DNA of 64,000 bases from Apus apus (lineage: Eukaryota > Chordata > Aves > Apodiformes > Apodidae). This document shows positions 31,096-44,036 of the stretch, one piece after another; the stretch's first letter is position 1, and each line of letters starts with the position of its first letter. The notes under the pieces are model-generated. The model made no database searches. It had not been told where the DNA came from and worked only from the letters and a program-made list of their open reading frames with translations. The translations under genes were made by a program, and so were the position numbers. The DNA is taken from positions 5,743,001 through 5,807,000 of the forward strand of contig NC_067296.1 of the NCBI RefSeq assembly GCF_020740795.1, written 5' to 3'.

Positions 31096-34000
31096 GCTGC
31101 GGGCAGCGGGAGCCCCTGGGCTGGCAGCGCTCACGGCCGCGCACAGCCCGGTGGCTGCTGTGCCCTGGGCAGCAGCTCCTCTGCAGGGACAGGGCGAGGA
31201 GCCAGCCCAGGTGGGCTTCTTCGTCCTCTGAGCTGCTGCCTGAGGACTCGGGATCTCCACGTGAAGGCCTGGAGAGGTCCCTCCTCCTGCATTGAGAGCC
31301 CGCTCTGCCCTTTCTCCCCCTGCCATCCAGCTGCTGGCCTGGGCAGGCAGGAGGAGATGGCTACGGGGCCAGAGGGAGCTGTGGGGACAACTGGTCTGTT
31401 CTGAGTCCTGCTTACTTCTTCCTGGGAGCCCTGCAAGTTAGAACCCCCTGAGGCACCAACATGTTCATCCTCACGCTGCTGCATCAACAAATCCTCTGCC
31501 CTCCTCTCCCCAGGCACAGGTCCCTGCCACCCTGCACAGCCTTTCCAGCAACACCCAGCTCACCACCACAGCTCTGCTGGGGAGCTCCCACCACCGTGGG
31601 TTAGACTCACCTGTGACCCCATGCAGCCAGCAAGCACTGGGAGGAGCTGGGCAGTGCACCAAAACACACACAGGGCAGGATCAGAGTGTGGTAAGCTCCT
31701 GGCAGCCGTGCTTTGACTGAAAATTCATTGGACCCAGGTCTCTGGGGAGGATGGGAATTCCCCTGTGTCCTAGGTATGTGCCAGCAAGACAGCAGGAAAA
31801 GCAGCACATCCTGTGCCAGAGAGATGTTTCCATGGTGGTTCTTCCCACATCATCTGCTTCCCCAGAGCTAGAGCAGCCTGCAGATGGAGGGGTTTGTTTT
31901 CTCTGCCTGGGGGCTTACCACAGCTCAGGACCCACTGCTGTGGGACCTTCTCCTGGGGCAGGCCCACAAGGTCTGGTGCTGGGAACACGGGCAAAGGCCA
32001 AACTCAAGAACCCAGCTTTGGGTTGGAAACATCCCTTGTGCAGGTGGCTGGAGCAGCAGCACTGCAGGGCAGGCAGGGAGCTCATCAGCTCCTTTTGCAG
32101 GCAGCATATCTGGCTTACTCCATCTTCCCTCACAACAAGACTTTTGGGGTCAGTCACTCTCGGACACATCCCAAAGGAAACATCCAACACTTCCTAGGGG
32201 ATGGGATCCAAAGGGGCTCCCTGGGCAGCCACAGACATCAGAGAAGCATCCTTGCTCCACACAGGAATGCCCTTTGGCCCACTCTGAGACGGAGGCAGGG
32301 CAGAGGATGGAAAAGGTCTCACTAACAGCACACCTTGCCCCCCCTGCACAACTGAAAAGCTTTGAATACATCCTTGGAGCCTTCTCCCTGCATATTTTAT
32401 GCTCTGGATGATTGGGGTCTGAATACAGAGCAGTTTGGTGCTTAAGAGTGATGTGAGACCTTTTCAAGAGATGATTCAAACCAACCTAATAAGAATTACT
32501 ACAGCTTTGAAAAGCCTTTGAAAAGGAAGGGTTGTTTAACTAGCCTGGCCCCAGAGTGGGAAACTGTATTCCCAGCAGAATGCAGCAATCCCATCAAATT
32601 CAGAGAAGGAAAATCCCCAGCCTGAGCAGATCCACCCAGCAACTGCTCTGCCCCAGGTCAGGTGCTGTGCAGAGCCCTCATCTCCTCTACAGAGAAGCAG
32701 CAGTATTTCAGATGGGAAAAGGAGTCAATACCATTGTGGTCCCCACCATAAAAGAAATCTATATACACCCTCTGCAGAAAAATAAACCATCCTCACACTG
32801 CTGAAGGTCAACAGACCTATGAATTCACTCAGTGCTTTCTTCTGAGGGATGATTTGCATAGAGGCAGCTCCTCACCTGGACAGAACCACCCTCCAGCCAC
32901 AGGGACAGGATGGTCAGGGCCAGAGCTGTCCCATACCAGTTGATGCTCTCCAGCATTTTCTTTCTGAAGACAGAAGGATGCCTTTTTCCTGCTCTGGAGT
33001 GTTGTCATGAACATGCCTCAGCTTGCCTGGCCAGGAAGAGCCAGTAACCCTCCTGGTGCCCTTCCATCCCACCCAAATGTAGCAAGGACGAATGTGCAGC
33101 ACCACATCCTAGGACTGCACAGTGGAGGGAGGCTGTGGGTGCCACCATGAAGCCTTCGAGACAGCTGAGGTGGCAGCTGTCCCCTCTGTCTGGCTCCAGC
33201 ACCAAACCCACACCCCTGCATTTCAGGGACCCCCAGAAGAGCAGGCCTGGCAGAGGACAGGACCATGGCTGAGGGATGCCAGAGCAGCCTTGCTGCTGTT
33301 TCTCTCCTAAAAGTGCTGCCAAGCCTCACAAGCTGCTGGTGACGGAGCCCTTCGATCTGGCACAGACACGGCTCTTCATGCCCTGTGACAGCCAAGAGCA
33401 GCAGAGCTGTGCCGAGCAGCTTGGCTCCATCCCCCTCTCCATCCCACCAGGAATCCTCACCAGGCTGCTCTCTGCTGCAGCCACACAAGGCTGCACACCC
33501 AGGAAGCCTGTCAGAGGCTGGCAGGACTTCCCTGAACCAGGAAACCAAAAGGAAAGGAAAAAAAAAATAATAAAAAAAAATGAGGCACTGGCAGCACCCT
33601 GTAGCTGAGGGAGATTCCTGCATGCCTTGTCCCCATGCAGAGGGAGAGCAGAGGAGAGAGAAACCTCTGTCCTCTGCAGTAAGTCACACTGCAGGAGGCA
33701 TGTGCTGGGCAGGAGTCTGGGCAAGGAGTGGGCAGGGCTGGGGCTGCTGAGCTCCTCAGCCCTGCCTACCCTGCAGCCCTGGCTCTAGGGCCAGACCCAC
33801 AGGCTCTCCAACAGGCTGATGTCTGCATTCAGCCAGGCAGCTGGGATGTTACACAAATAACAGCTCTGGCAAAGGCTGGAGAAACAGTTGAAGACTCACT
33901 CCCATGGAGCAGTTTGCAGACAGGAAAGCACCAGCAGCGAGAAAAGCTTCTCCCATAGGTGCCTGCCCTGCCCACCCACCAAACTGCAGCACAGACCCCA

Positions 34001-34399
34001 CACACATGCTCTGGGTAAAGTCAGGGTCATAAACTCACCATCACCCTCAAACCTACCAGAACAGGCACCAGGGCACACGCACACCCCCTCCAAAATGGGG
34101 GCCACTCACCTGCAGAGCGACCTTCCCAGCTGAAACCAGTACCTTCCCACAGTAAGAGCTGAAGCAGAGCCAGGTGAGCTATGTATGCTATAGGGCAGCT
34201 GAGATGAGCTCCAGCTGTGGAGGGGAAGCCATTTCCCAGCTCCTTCAGGTCCCAGCACTGGCTCCCTGATTGCACCAGCAACATTGCACAGGGGAATTCC
34301 TGCCTCTCCAGCCCTGCCTGTGCCAAGGCACACACAGATGCTCCTTTCCCCGACAACTATGTAGGTTAATAGCATGCGATGTGATGGCAAGACACAGGG

Positions 34400-34690
34400 A
34401 ATAGCAAAGACACGTCAATATTTAACTTTTGCACATTTGGCTAATTAGAGAGCAGCCCGTGGTTCCCTCGGAAGGAGGCAGGGCTGCTTGGCCTCTCTCC
34501 CTCCCCTTCTGCCTGTTCCCGGCTCAGATGGGAGAAACGTCGGCTCATTATTTCTGGAGTTCGCCGGTCGCACACGGTCTGTCCCAAAATGCTATTCCCA
34601 GGCACTGGATGTCAGAAATCATTATACTAAATAAAGCTCCATGAATGATTCATGAAGCTGAGTTTCACATTCGTCAGGGAGAGATGGGCA
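34400..34690. promoter_or_regulatory. Candidate conserved non-coding element
   Basis: A non-coding stretch with TTTGGCTAATTAGAG, CTCATTATTTCTGG, ATGAATGATTCATGAA and neighbouring AT-rich words, standing out from its flanks. No coding frame fits. It could be a distal enhancer; cross-species alignment would decide. Confidence 0.22.
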
Positions 34691-35489
34691 AAAGCAGCGC
34701 AGCGTCATGGCCTGCTCTGTTCCCGGCAAACGGGGAGCTCTGGACTTCCAAGGCACAGGTCAGGGATGTGGTGCAAAAAGGAGAAACACCCTGGACCCAA
34801 TATGATTGGAGCCTGACCAGGCAGAGACCAAAAGCAGAGAGTGGCTGGTGCCCAAATACCTTTCTGCTTCAGGAGCTCCTGTGACTCGATCATGTTAATG
34901 AGCCCAGGGCAGCCTGCGCTGCTCCCAGCATCCGCCGGGATGCACGGCTGCTTCCCACATTAGCCCTCGTCTCCAGCACAAGGCTGAGCTGGCACTCAGG
35001 ACTCATGTGCTGACTGCCCTGCTCTGTGCACTATGGCCACTAAAAATAGAGCAATGTTTTTCTGAAATGTCACTGGGAGGCTCCTTCCAGGGCCCAGGCC
35101 AACGGGGCTCCCTCCTGGATGTGTCCGAGCTCAGGCTGTCCACCAACAGGTATTTTCTTGGGGTGCAAATGCTTTTTCCACTGCTCCAAGCCTTTGGAAA
35201 GAAGGTATGTGTGTCATATATAAGTCCTAATGTGTCTTGGTACCTGCGTCTACCTAAAAAGGAAAGTTCTGGACCTTATAAATCAATCAAAGAGTGAGAG
35301 GTGCCCTCAACATGGGAGTGCTGGTCAAGGAGGCCATGAAGCATGAAGTCCTGTGTGCACTTTGCAGGAGTCAGTGCCCCTGCCTCTCCTGACCAGGCAG
35401 GCTCAGCCAGTGAGAGTTGTCCTTGGGTCTCTCTCTGCATCCTTGGCTGCTCCTTTGCTGCTTATTCAAAGACTTGCTAAAAAAAACCC

Positions 35490-35511
35490 CAACAAACAAA
35501 CAAACAAAAAA
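35490..35511 (+). repeat. (AACA)n simple repeat
   Basis: Tandem CAAACAAACAAACAAACAAA followed by A-rich sequence. It may be the tail of a decayed retroposon. Confidence 0.7.
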
Positions 35512-35624
35512 CCTACAAAAAATATGGCAGCAAACAGCCAGGCCAGCTGTATGGCAGGGAAGCATCCTTAGCTGGTGCTGTAAGATCTGTGCTCTGACAT
35601 TAAGGCAGTGGCAATTCTCCCTGC

Positions 35625-35662
35625 AGCACTGAATGGTTTGGGTTAGAAGGGACCCACAAGCC
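35625..35662 (-). mobile_element. Small CR1 3'-end scrap
   Basis: GAATGGTTTGGGTTAGAAGG followed by GACCCACAAG is the reverse complement of a CR1 3' end. Only about 40 bp are recognisable. Confidence 0.5.
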
Positions 35663-38600
35663 AAGGTCTCCAGCAAGTTCAGTGAATGCTCATTAATCTT
35701 GTCTGGCTTAGGCACCCAGTGGGGTCAGTAAAACTGCAAGCCAAAAAGATTTCAGGCTGTCAGAGCCGTGGCTGTAGACGGGCAATACACTGAGAGCCTG
35801 TCCTGTGCCCGCTGCAGATGGATGGCAAAGCACTCACCTCACTGCCACAGGTGCATCCAAGGGATCTGGCTCAGCCATCAGGGAGGCTCAGACCTGAAGG
35901 AGGTGGGTTAAATAATCTCCTAGCATGGAGCAGGCTGAGAACCCCCAGCAGCAGCGCATACAGACACCCTGTGGACCCCCAAAGCTGTGGTCCCCATTCC
36001 CCTCCTGCTTCTCGGAGGATGCTGCCATAGTGTCTTGGTTTTTCCTCCCTGTGACCCCGTGGGCTGGTCTGGGGAGAGGCAAAGCTGTGTTGGGACAGCC
36101 AATGGCACAGGGACAGCTGATAGCACGGAAAGGAGAAACCCAAACCTCTCTAAACCAAACCAGAGCAATCCCCTCCCACAGCTCACGGGAGACCTGGGAG
36201 GGACAAACACATCAGTGAAGGCAGAAACCACCAGAAAAAAAAAAAAAAAAGAGCACTGGGGAAAGCCCAAATGTCTTTGCCACTGAGAAACGCAAGAGCA
36301 GCCTTTTGCATCTGCCCTAATTTAGCTCTTTCCCTCTGAAAAGGACTATTTGTTAAATGCTTTGTGCTCGTGTCCCCAGCATTAATCAGCCCTGGTCGGC
36401 AGCCAGTTCCACGGATCCTCCTGTGCTCTCCCTGCTCTCTCCCACCCTCCTACATGGCAGGTACCCAGTGGCTCCAGCCTTTCACGACTGATGTCCACGG
36501 GGCTGAAAAGTGCTATAAGATTTCTCTCTTCATTAAAGGCGTTCTGCCGACATGCTATGTTCATGTGTGTTTCCCCCTGTTTTTAAATGTATTGCTACGT
36601 CAGCTATTAAAAAAAAAATGAAAAATTAAAACAAGAAGGCAGAAAGAAGAAAGGAAGGGAGCTGCCACAAGCTGAGCGCCTTTCGGGATGACTCACTGCA
36701 GTGCTGAAATGGCTGCTGGCTTCAGAGTCACCCTGCCTCTGCGATTTGCTTCCAGATTGCAGAAGAGACCACGGCAGGAGGTTTCACCCCCATCCCCACG
36801 TGGAGGATTTGACGTGTGGTTATGGACATAACTCCCCCCCCGGCTTCGGTGGGAAGAGACCTGCCTTCCCCAGGAGAGGAAGATGGGGGGAGACGTGAAA
36901 GGAAGAGATGGCGAGGCGTTTCCAGCTGACCTGATTTTCTGCCTGTTCCCATCTCCACAGCACTGGCAGTTAGTTCAGGAGTGGTGGTGGAGGCACAGGC
37001 TGGCCCGAGCTGCACCCGCTCAGCACGGCTGCTGGGAAAGAGACAAAATGGGAGTCTCCCTTTCCTGCCATGGCTTGCCAGGGTCAGTGCAAGTCAGGAC
37101 CAACAAGCTCTGGTTGGCTACTGAGAGAGTTAGGCCTTTCACATCTGGGTTTGTGCAGCAGAGGGAAAATTCACCTCGGGTACCATTGATGCTGCAGTCA
37201 AGTCTCCCCTGAAGGATGCTGTAATGCCAGCAGAAGCTGAAATGGGGCATCTGCAGCCTGGGAGGTGAACTTTGCTCTCCAGCAGCTGCTTCCAGCCAGG
37301 GCTTTGAGCAGCAGCAGGAGGCATGGAGGTGTCTCCCCTCCGTGTCTGCCCAGCCCCTTCCCAGGGTGACACCTCCAGCCCCTGGCCATCCCGGGCAGAG
37401 CCTCAGCAGCTCCCTGCCTCACTTCCCACTCACACTTCAGCTCCACCGCACAGCCCAGGGGACACTCAGCAAACACGGTGTTGGAAGTGCTGGTTTTCCG
37501 GGGGACAGGGCTGAGGTCTGCCCTGTGGCAGTGCATATAGAAGGCTCTAGTGCAGAGACAAAGTGCCGGATGCAGCGGGCACCCTTGCAGCGCCCGCACG
37601 GCCCCCAAGGCACAGCTCCTCCTCTGAGAAATGGCTGGCTGAGAATTTTTTTTTTTGTGAAGGGAAAAGAAAATTCACTCCGATTACAGGATGTCAGTGA
37701 CAGGCGGAGAAAACCCCCATGCAGCAGCCAGCCCTCCTCCCACCCTGTGAGCTGCACCCGCTGTGAGCTGGGCTGAAGGCATCTGCTGCAAGTACCCAGA
37801 GCAGACAGAGCTGGGCATCTTTATCTTGCAGCTTCCAGGGATGCTCAGCCATCTCTGCCATAAAAATAAATGCTTTTTGCTTCCTATCACAGAGCAGAGG
37901 TATTTCCCTCAGGTTTTTTTTTTTCACTCCCCCCCTCTCTTGGTTTGTGGTTGTTTTGTTGTTTTTTTTTTTTTCTTTTCTGAGGCCTCCCTCGAAGTCA
38001 TCCCTTCCCCCTCCCTCTGCTGCCTCCTTCCCATGTAAACAAGCACCCAGCACACACAGTCTGACACATCACACACATGGGAACAGGCTGCTGGCCCCGC
38101 CGGGGTGAGCTCTGCCTGGCGCAGGGACGGGGCTGGCGGCGCAGGCAGCGGTGGGGGTGGGTGGGCAGGCAGGGGGAAGGATGCTCACCAGAAAAAAGAG
38201 CTCTCAGCCAAGCCTCCCCCAGGCCCAGGGAAGGGTGAGCACCCGTAGGCTCCAGTGCCTCGGGTTGGAATCGGTGAGCAGAGGGAGCAGATGCAGAGGG
38301 TGGTGTGAAGTCTGGCCCTGTCTGGCACGGCCGCTCTGGAGCAAGGAGCTGACACTCAGCCCTGGGAAGGGCTCCCATCCTCTCTTTCCTGTCTCTCTGC
38401 TCCAGCAGCTGATTTCTGGGGGAGCTGCTGTGCTTGCAGCCGTACCCAGGCCGTGCAGGGATGGTCCTGGGTGACAACAGCAGCTCGCTGACCTGAAACT
38501 CAGCGTGTGCCATGCCTGAGACTCTCTGCCTTCGCCCACCCCCCAATGAGACTTTCAAGAGACAGTGGGAAGCTCAGCAAGCCACGGGGGCTCTTCCCCA

Positions 38601-38889
38601 GGGGGCTGACCTGGTGGCCTATGCACCCCCCATCCCAAGGAGGAAGATGGAGCTGCATTGCATGGAGGGCAACTGCGAGGGCAGAGAAGCAGTGTTGGCC
38701 TGGCTCAGGGTGGCACAGCTGCTGGGGCCCTGCCCAGCCTGAACGCCCATGGGACAGCACACTGCACCCCACGAAGCCCTGGGGGCTCAGCCTCCTAAGG
38801 CAGCACTCGTCACTGGGGCAGCTTTGCAAAGAGCTGGGGTAGCCCAGGGCTGGACGAGGCCCGTAGCCCCACCACAGCTCCCACCAGCC

Positions 38890-39990
38890 AACCCACAGGC
38901 TGCCCCAGCTGCTAAGGGCACTTCCAGCAGGTAAGGTGACCAGGGCAGGTTGCACCCACGCCTGGCCCTGGTTTCCCATCCCGCTGCCAGCCCCGAACAG
39001 CCCCCTCATGGACCTGTGCTGGTTTTGCCAAGATCGGGCCCCCATCTAGTGGACCCTGTGGGCTTCCCCGGGGCAGGGGTTGGGCTACTTGCTGGGGCTT
39101 CCCCGAGATCCGCAGCCCTCTGCCCTGCACGGAGCTCGGCGGCCGCGCTGCTACGGCCCCATCGTTCCTCCGGGGAGCCCGGGGCTGGGGCAGCCGGGGA
39201 CCGGGAAGCGGGGACCGGGAAGCGGGGACCGAGCTCGTCTCCCCGCTCCCACTCCGCGGCTCCGGGCCGGCGGGCGGGCCGGAGGGCGGGACCCCGGGAG
39301 GGGCGACGGGCGGGACCCCCCGGTCCCCGGAGCTTGTGCCGCCGCCGGCCCCGCAGGGCTCCGCGGGTCCGCGCACGCTGCGGCGGGGGCGGCGCCGAGG
39401 CAGGTGAGCGGCGGCGGGGCCGGGCTCCGGCAGCCGGGTGCGGCAGGCACCGGCACCGCGGGACCTGGGCACCTGCATCCCGGGCGGGGCGGGGACCGGC
39501 ATCCCGGTGACCTGAGGGATCGGCATCCCGGGGCGGTGGAAAGGGAGGGATCCGGAATACCAGGCATCCCGGGGTGCAGCGGGCACGGGCATCCCGGGGA
39601 CTCCGGGCACCGGCATCTCGGAGCGCGGCGAGGACCGTGAGATCGGCAGCCCAGGGAACGGCAGGGACCGGGGTACCGGCACCCCGGGAACCCGGGGTAC
39701 CAGCTTCCCATGGAATTGCAGGGATCAGCACCCCGGGGCGCGGCAGGCACCCGGGGCACCGGCATCCCCGGGGTGAGAGGGTAACCGGAGCAGCGGCATG
39801 CGTGGGTGAGCAGGGACGGGGCCAGCGGCACGCCGGGATGAGCGAGGCACCGGTATCCCGGGATTAGCTGGGAGCCGCCGTGCCAGCGCTCCCATCCCGG
39901 GATGCTGCTGGGACCCGGGGCACAGGGATACTCCTCCCCGTCCCTCTGCGGGCGGGTGTAGGGGAGTCCCTCTCCCCGAAGCCTTCCCCC
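38890..39990 (+). promoter_or_regulatory. KCNS1: CpG island; probable KCNS1 promoter and non-coding exon 1
   Basis: This second CpG-dense stretch has its core at about 39100-39530. It precedes KCNS1 by about 4 kb on the same strand and contains an excellent donor, GAGGCAG|GTGAGC, at 39403/39404. The first coding KCNS1 exon has an acceptor (CACCTGCAG, AG at 44008-44009) only 27 bp before its ATG, so an upstream non-coding exon is needed and this is the best candidate. The junction itself is inferred. Confidence 0.6.
39430..39880 (+). repeat. Degenerate minisatellite in CpG island
   Basis: Many imperfect copies of a unit of roughly 28-36 bp centred on GGCACCGGCATCCCGGGG. The copies vary in length and are interspersed with related words such as GGTACCGGCACCCCGGGA. 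Confidence 0.7.
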
Positions 39991-42900
39991 CCAAGGGGAT
40001 GCACCCTGTCATCTGCATTCCGAGCCCCGGGCTTGTCGGTGGCTTCTCAGCGTGCAGCAGCAGTTCACGCTCTGCTGCAGGGAGCAGCCAGCAGTGGGGA
40101 TGCCCCTTCCCTGCTCCCCCCTGCCCGCCCCGCCAGCCCCCCAGAGGAAGGGCTTGGTCCGGGGCACCTTCAGGCCTATGAGCACAGGGATGCCCAGCGA
40201 TGGGGATGGGGCTTCTGGAACCTTTGGATGACCAGAAAGCAGGTGCCTCCCTTGTCCTGCTCCCAGCGCATGGGACCATCCTGCAGGATCTGGGAGGTCA
40301 GCCACCCCGCTCCCTCCTCAGGCAGCCCCACCCCAGCCCCATGGGCATCCAGCACAGGACATCTCCACTTTGCAGCCACCACCCCTGCGCACCTGGGAGG
40401 TGCAGGGTCACAAGCCCCGGGTGACAGGGCATTTAGGACCGGGCTACAGGCAGAGGATGAAGGGGTTCTTCCTTCTCTACACATTCCTAATGGCTCCTTT
40501 GAGACAAGCCACACGACTCCCCGCTGGGAAGCCTCGCTGAGCTGTAAGTACAGGGCTTTTTATTCGGGCTGTTAATCTAAATCCATTGTATCTGGTTGGA
40601 AAAGCCCCCTTGTGCAATACTCCCTGCACTTGCTGCATCCTCACTTGGATGTCTATTAGCATCTTCCTTCCCACTCCCTTGGGTCCCCTCTGCCAGTTAG
40701 AATAATTTGAAAGCCTTTAAGAAAAGAAAAATATGTTGTCAAGGGAAACTCTTCTAGCATTTCTTAGAGATATGCTTGATCTGTTTTGATATTTTTTCCT
40801 GTCATAAATGCATATATCAAAGATTTTTTTTTTCTCCACAAGATAGATGTGAACACCCAACACCCAGCCTCACACTGGGCTTGTGTAATTCTAGTGGTTC
40901 TCTCCTTAAAACAGCTTACAACATATTCCAAAATTTATCAGACTGGTTTTATCTGTTCTATTTTACCTACAACTTATGGAAATTCTCCTTTCCTAAAGGG
41001 AAATTTTGCAAATTCACATTATTCCAGACAGATGCATTTGTATTCTCTGTCCATTGTGCTTTAAAAGAAGACAAAAACCACCCAGCCTTCCCAAAGAAAG
41101 CTTCTGTTCCCCAGCAGACACCCCTGCAAATGCAAGACAGGCTTTGATAATCCACCAGGAGAGATCACACCAGGTCTTAGCTCAAATCCCAGATATGTTC
41201 TAAAAGCTGAGCTTAGCTAGTCGTGAGACAAGTAGGCAAAAGAGTTATAAAACTATTAATTGCTGCTTTAGATTCCTAGATGAAAGCTGTATGTGGGCAG
41301 AAATCATTTGCTCCATTCAGAAGGCAACATCAGAGCGGAGCATCTCAGACAGTTCATGACCCTTTTCATTGCTCTGCTTCCTGCACCCGAGGAAGGGAGG
41401 GATCTTCCTTGGGGTGCTAAGGCTCTCAGGGTCCTGACACCCACTTTTTATGAGCTGGGAGAGAGGTGGGAGCTGGCTCCAAGCTGGCTGTCAGGGTTTG
41501 GCACGTCTCACCCAGAGCCGCAGCCGTGTGTGCTGGGGACGGTGGTGCTGAGCCAGAGGCTTGCTTTGGGCTTGTCCTGCCATCCCTGGTAGCCACCCTG
41601 GCTGCCCCCTCCCTCCGCCCAGCCCCAAAACCACCTTTCCAGGGATTTTGGTGACATTTGGTCTGGTATCCTAGAGCTGCTGTGTAGGACAGGTGTGGAG
41701 AAAGGCTGAGGAAGGGTGTGGGTAAACCAGATCCCACAGATCCACCCCCACGGCCCCTGTATGTGCCTTTGGAGCCTGAATGCATGAGCATCCTTCTGGA
41801 AGGAACCTGGATTAGTCATCCCCACCCCACAGATGGGCTGTGTGATGTCTTCCTGGAAAAGCTAATCTGTCACAGAAATTCCAATTTATCCCTGAAAAGG
41901 AGTGTCGACACCCCTTCCCCCCCCTCCTTTTGTCTTAAGCATTCAAGAAGTTGATCCTTCGGTTTTTCCCATTTTGAAAGGCAAGAGGACGAGCCCATTA
42001 AGCTCTGAGGCTCAGCAGAACCGGTTGCCTCCTTCAGAAGTGTTGTAATGGGAAGTGCTGGCTTTGTGGTGCAAAGCCTGTGTCTTTAAGGAGCCCTGGC
42101 TGGGAGATGCAGCGGAGTTAGCAGATGCCTTTGCCAGGCTATTTCACACAAATCTGGCATTTGCTGCACCCACAGCCCTGCTCAGCTTAAAAAACACACC
42201 CCTGGGGTTTGTTTCTAACCATTACTCGGTTACCTGTTCCTTTCCAGTTCTGCTCTGACATCCAGGTTTAGATGTGAAAATGCCCCCCGGCTCCCTCCAG
42301 GTCTGACAAGCCTTTCACAATCTGTTTCTCAGACACTGGGAAATATGCAGGTCCCTTTTCCTGCTTCACTGTTTGCCCCAGAAACCCCTTGAGATGTCTG
42401 GTCAGCAACGCAGGGCTGGGGTGCAGTGGGGTCCACAAGGGAGCTGGGATTCCCCTGGGCAGGGGGGACCCAGCTCAAGTCACTCACCTGGCCTTGGCCC
42501 TTGGTGGCTCTTGTCAGACTGGACCATCCTGTGCAGGCTCTGGTTGCACCTTGGCACCCCTGCAGGGGCTGCTGCAGACTGTCCCTTGGCCCTCCTGCCT
42601 GTGGCCTCTGTCCCTGTGTCGCTTAAAAAAAAAGTTTGAAAACTTCAGTGGGTGACAAAAGACAGAGAAAGTGAGATTTTTATTATTTTTTTTTCTAATA
42701 AGCAGCTGGTTGGTTAAAACCAGCCTTTGAGATGGGAGACAGGCCAGTCTGGAGGGCACAGATGCCTCAGTGACCTCTGCAGCAAAAGCATCACCTACTG
42801 CAGAAGCTGTGCTGGTACCAGCAGTGACCCTGAATGTGAGCATAGCTCAGGGCCAAGTTACACCTAATAGCAGGATTTTTCCAAAGCAGTCATTCCTCCA

Positions 42901-44009
42901 AAAAACATCATTCCTCAACCAAGAGAGCAAACCCATTGTCCCTTCTGAACACACCCAACTTCCCCGTGCCAGGAATGGGGGGACCATGTGGGTACAGGGT
43001 GGCTCCAGGTGTCCCCACATATTTTGATGGATCAGGTAGGTGGAGAAATCTGATTTTAAGGTGACACAGGAAGATCAAAAACCTTTTTACTTGCCTTCGT
43101 ATTTGAAGCTTCTTGTCAAATGGGTAAACACATTTGAAGCTGTGGAAACGCTTCTTTGTCAGATGGTTTAACTGCTGCTTGTTAGAAAATGGAATTTCAG
43201 CTGGACAGAAACTTTCAAAATCCTGAAAAATAACATAAATTAAAACTCTGTTTTTTCTTTCCTTACCAACATACAGATTTCTAACTCAGTCGATGATTCT
43301 GAGTCATGTTTTTGTTACGCTTCAACATTATAAAAATATAATATTTTACATGACAGAACACACAAGAGGAAACAAAGCAGGCAGATGAATTGTTTTGACA
43401 GTTCTTCCACTGAAATTTTCCCTAAAACCAACACCACCTGTGAAAACAGTTTGATTTGGGCAAAACTTTGGCTGCTGGGATGGCTGCACCATCTAAGGAC
43501 TTTTTGACCAGGTATAATTAGCAACGTAGTGGGGCTACAAAAAAGCTCTTTGGCAAAGTCACTGCCCTGGTGATTTGTCAAGATCTGTGTTTCCCTTCTT
43601 GGGGGAGGCACTTTGGGGGGGTAAATCCCCCTCTTCAGTGGCTTAATGACCTGTTTGAACAGGGAAAGCTCTATGGATGAGGTGCTGGAGGTGCAGCAGA
43701 CTCTGCCTTCCTTAGGCCAAGGGAGAAACTTTTAGAGGTTAAAAAAAAAAAAAAAAAACCAACAGCAAGGAAAAGTTTGACCTGGAAAAACTATTGGCTT
43801 CTTTCTTTTTGTTGTTTTTCTTTCCATACCTCTGAAGAACAACCACCTGCAGCTGTTTCTCTCCCTTCCTCCCTCCCTGGTCCTCACTCCTCTAAAATGC
43901 AGACATTCCCCCTCACTCCCCCGGGTGCTTCTGCCCCCAGCTCACCCAGGAGCACCCAGAGCAGGGGGAACCCTGTGTCCCCTCCAGCCCTGCTGTGTCT
44001 CACCTGCAG
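39991..44009 (+). other. Probable KCNS1 5' intron; no coding exon recognised
   Basis: Lies between the putative non-coding exon in the CpG island and the acceptor at 44008-44009. It includes AT-rich stretches (about 40690-41060 and 43070-43420) and an A-run at 43741-43758. No frame resembles a known protein. Confidence 0.5.
43741..43758 (+). repeat. Poly-A run
   Basis: Eighteen A residues in the intron before the KCNS1 first coding exon, with no retroposon body recognisable. Confidence 0.8.
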
Positions 44010-44036
44010 GTGGAACCAGCTCCCGCTCTGCTGATC

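Larger units (their letters stand above)
29346..38890. other. Intergenic, WAP gene to KCNS1 CpG island; no gene recognised
   Basis: No frame in nearly 10 kb resembles a known protein. I looked for further WAP exons and found none. Present are a small CR1 scrap (about 35625-35662), an (AACA)n tract (35490-35511), A or T runs near 36236, 37647 and 37962, and two AT-rich, motif-dense patches (31015-31095, 34400-34690) that could be regulatory. Confidence 0.45.

Noticed and set aside
33310-33345. AAGTGCTGCCAAGCC resembling a WAP KCC motif
   Set aside because: The other cysteines of a WAP domain are absent at the right spacing, and no signal-peptide exon or splice sites accompany it.
38912-39682. 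Long Pro/Arg-rich frames on both strands at the second CpG island
   Set aside because: They derive from the degenerate CATCCCGGGG minisatellite and CpG-rich sequence. No conserved domain or splice context supports a protein.
43995-44036. Upstream in-frame ATG for KCNS1
   Set aside because: It precedes the likely splice acceptor (AG at 44008-44009), so it would be intronic. The ATG at 44037 has a stronger context and begins just before the T1 domain.
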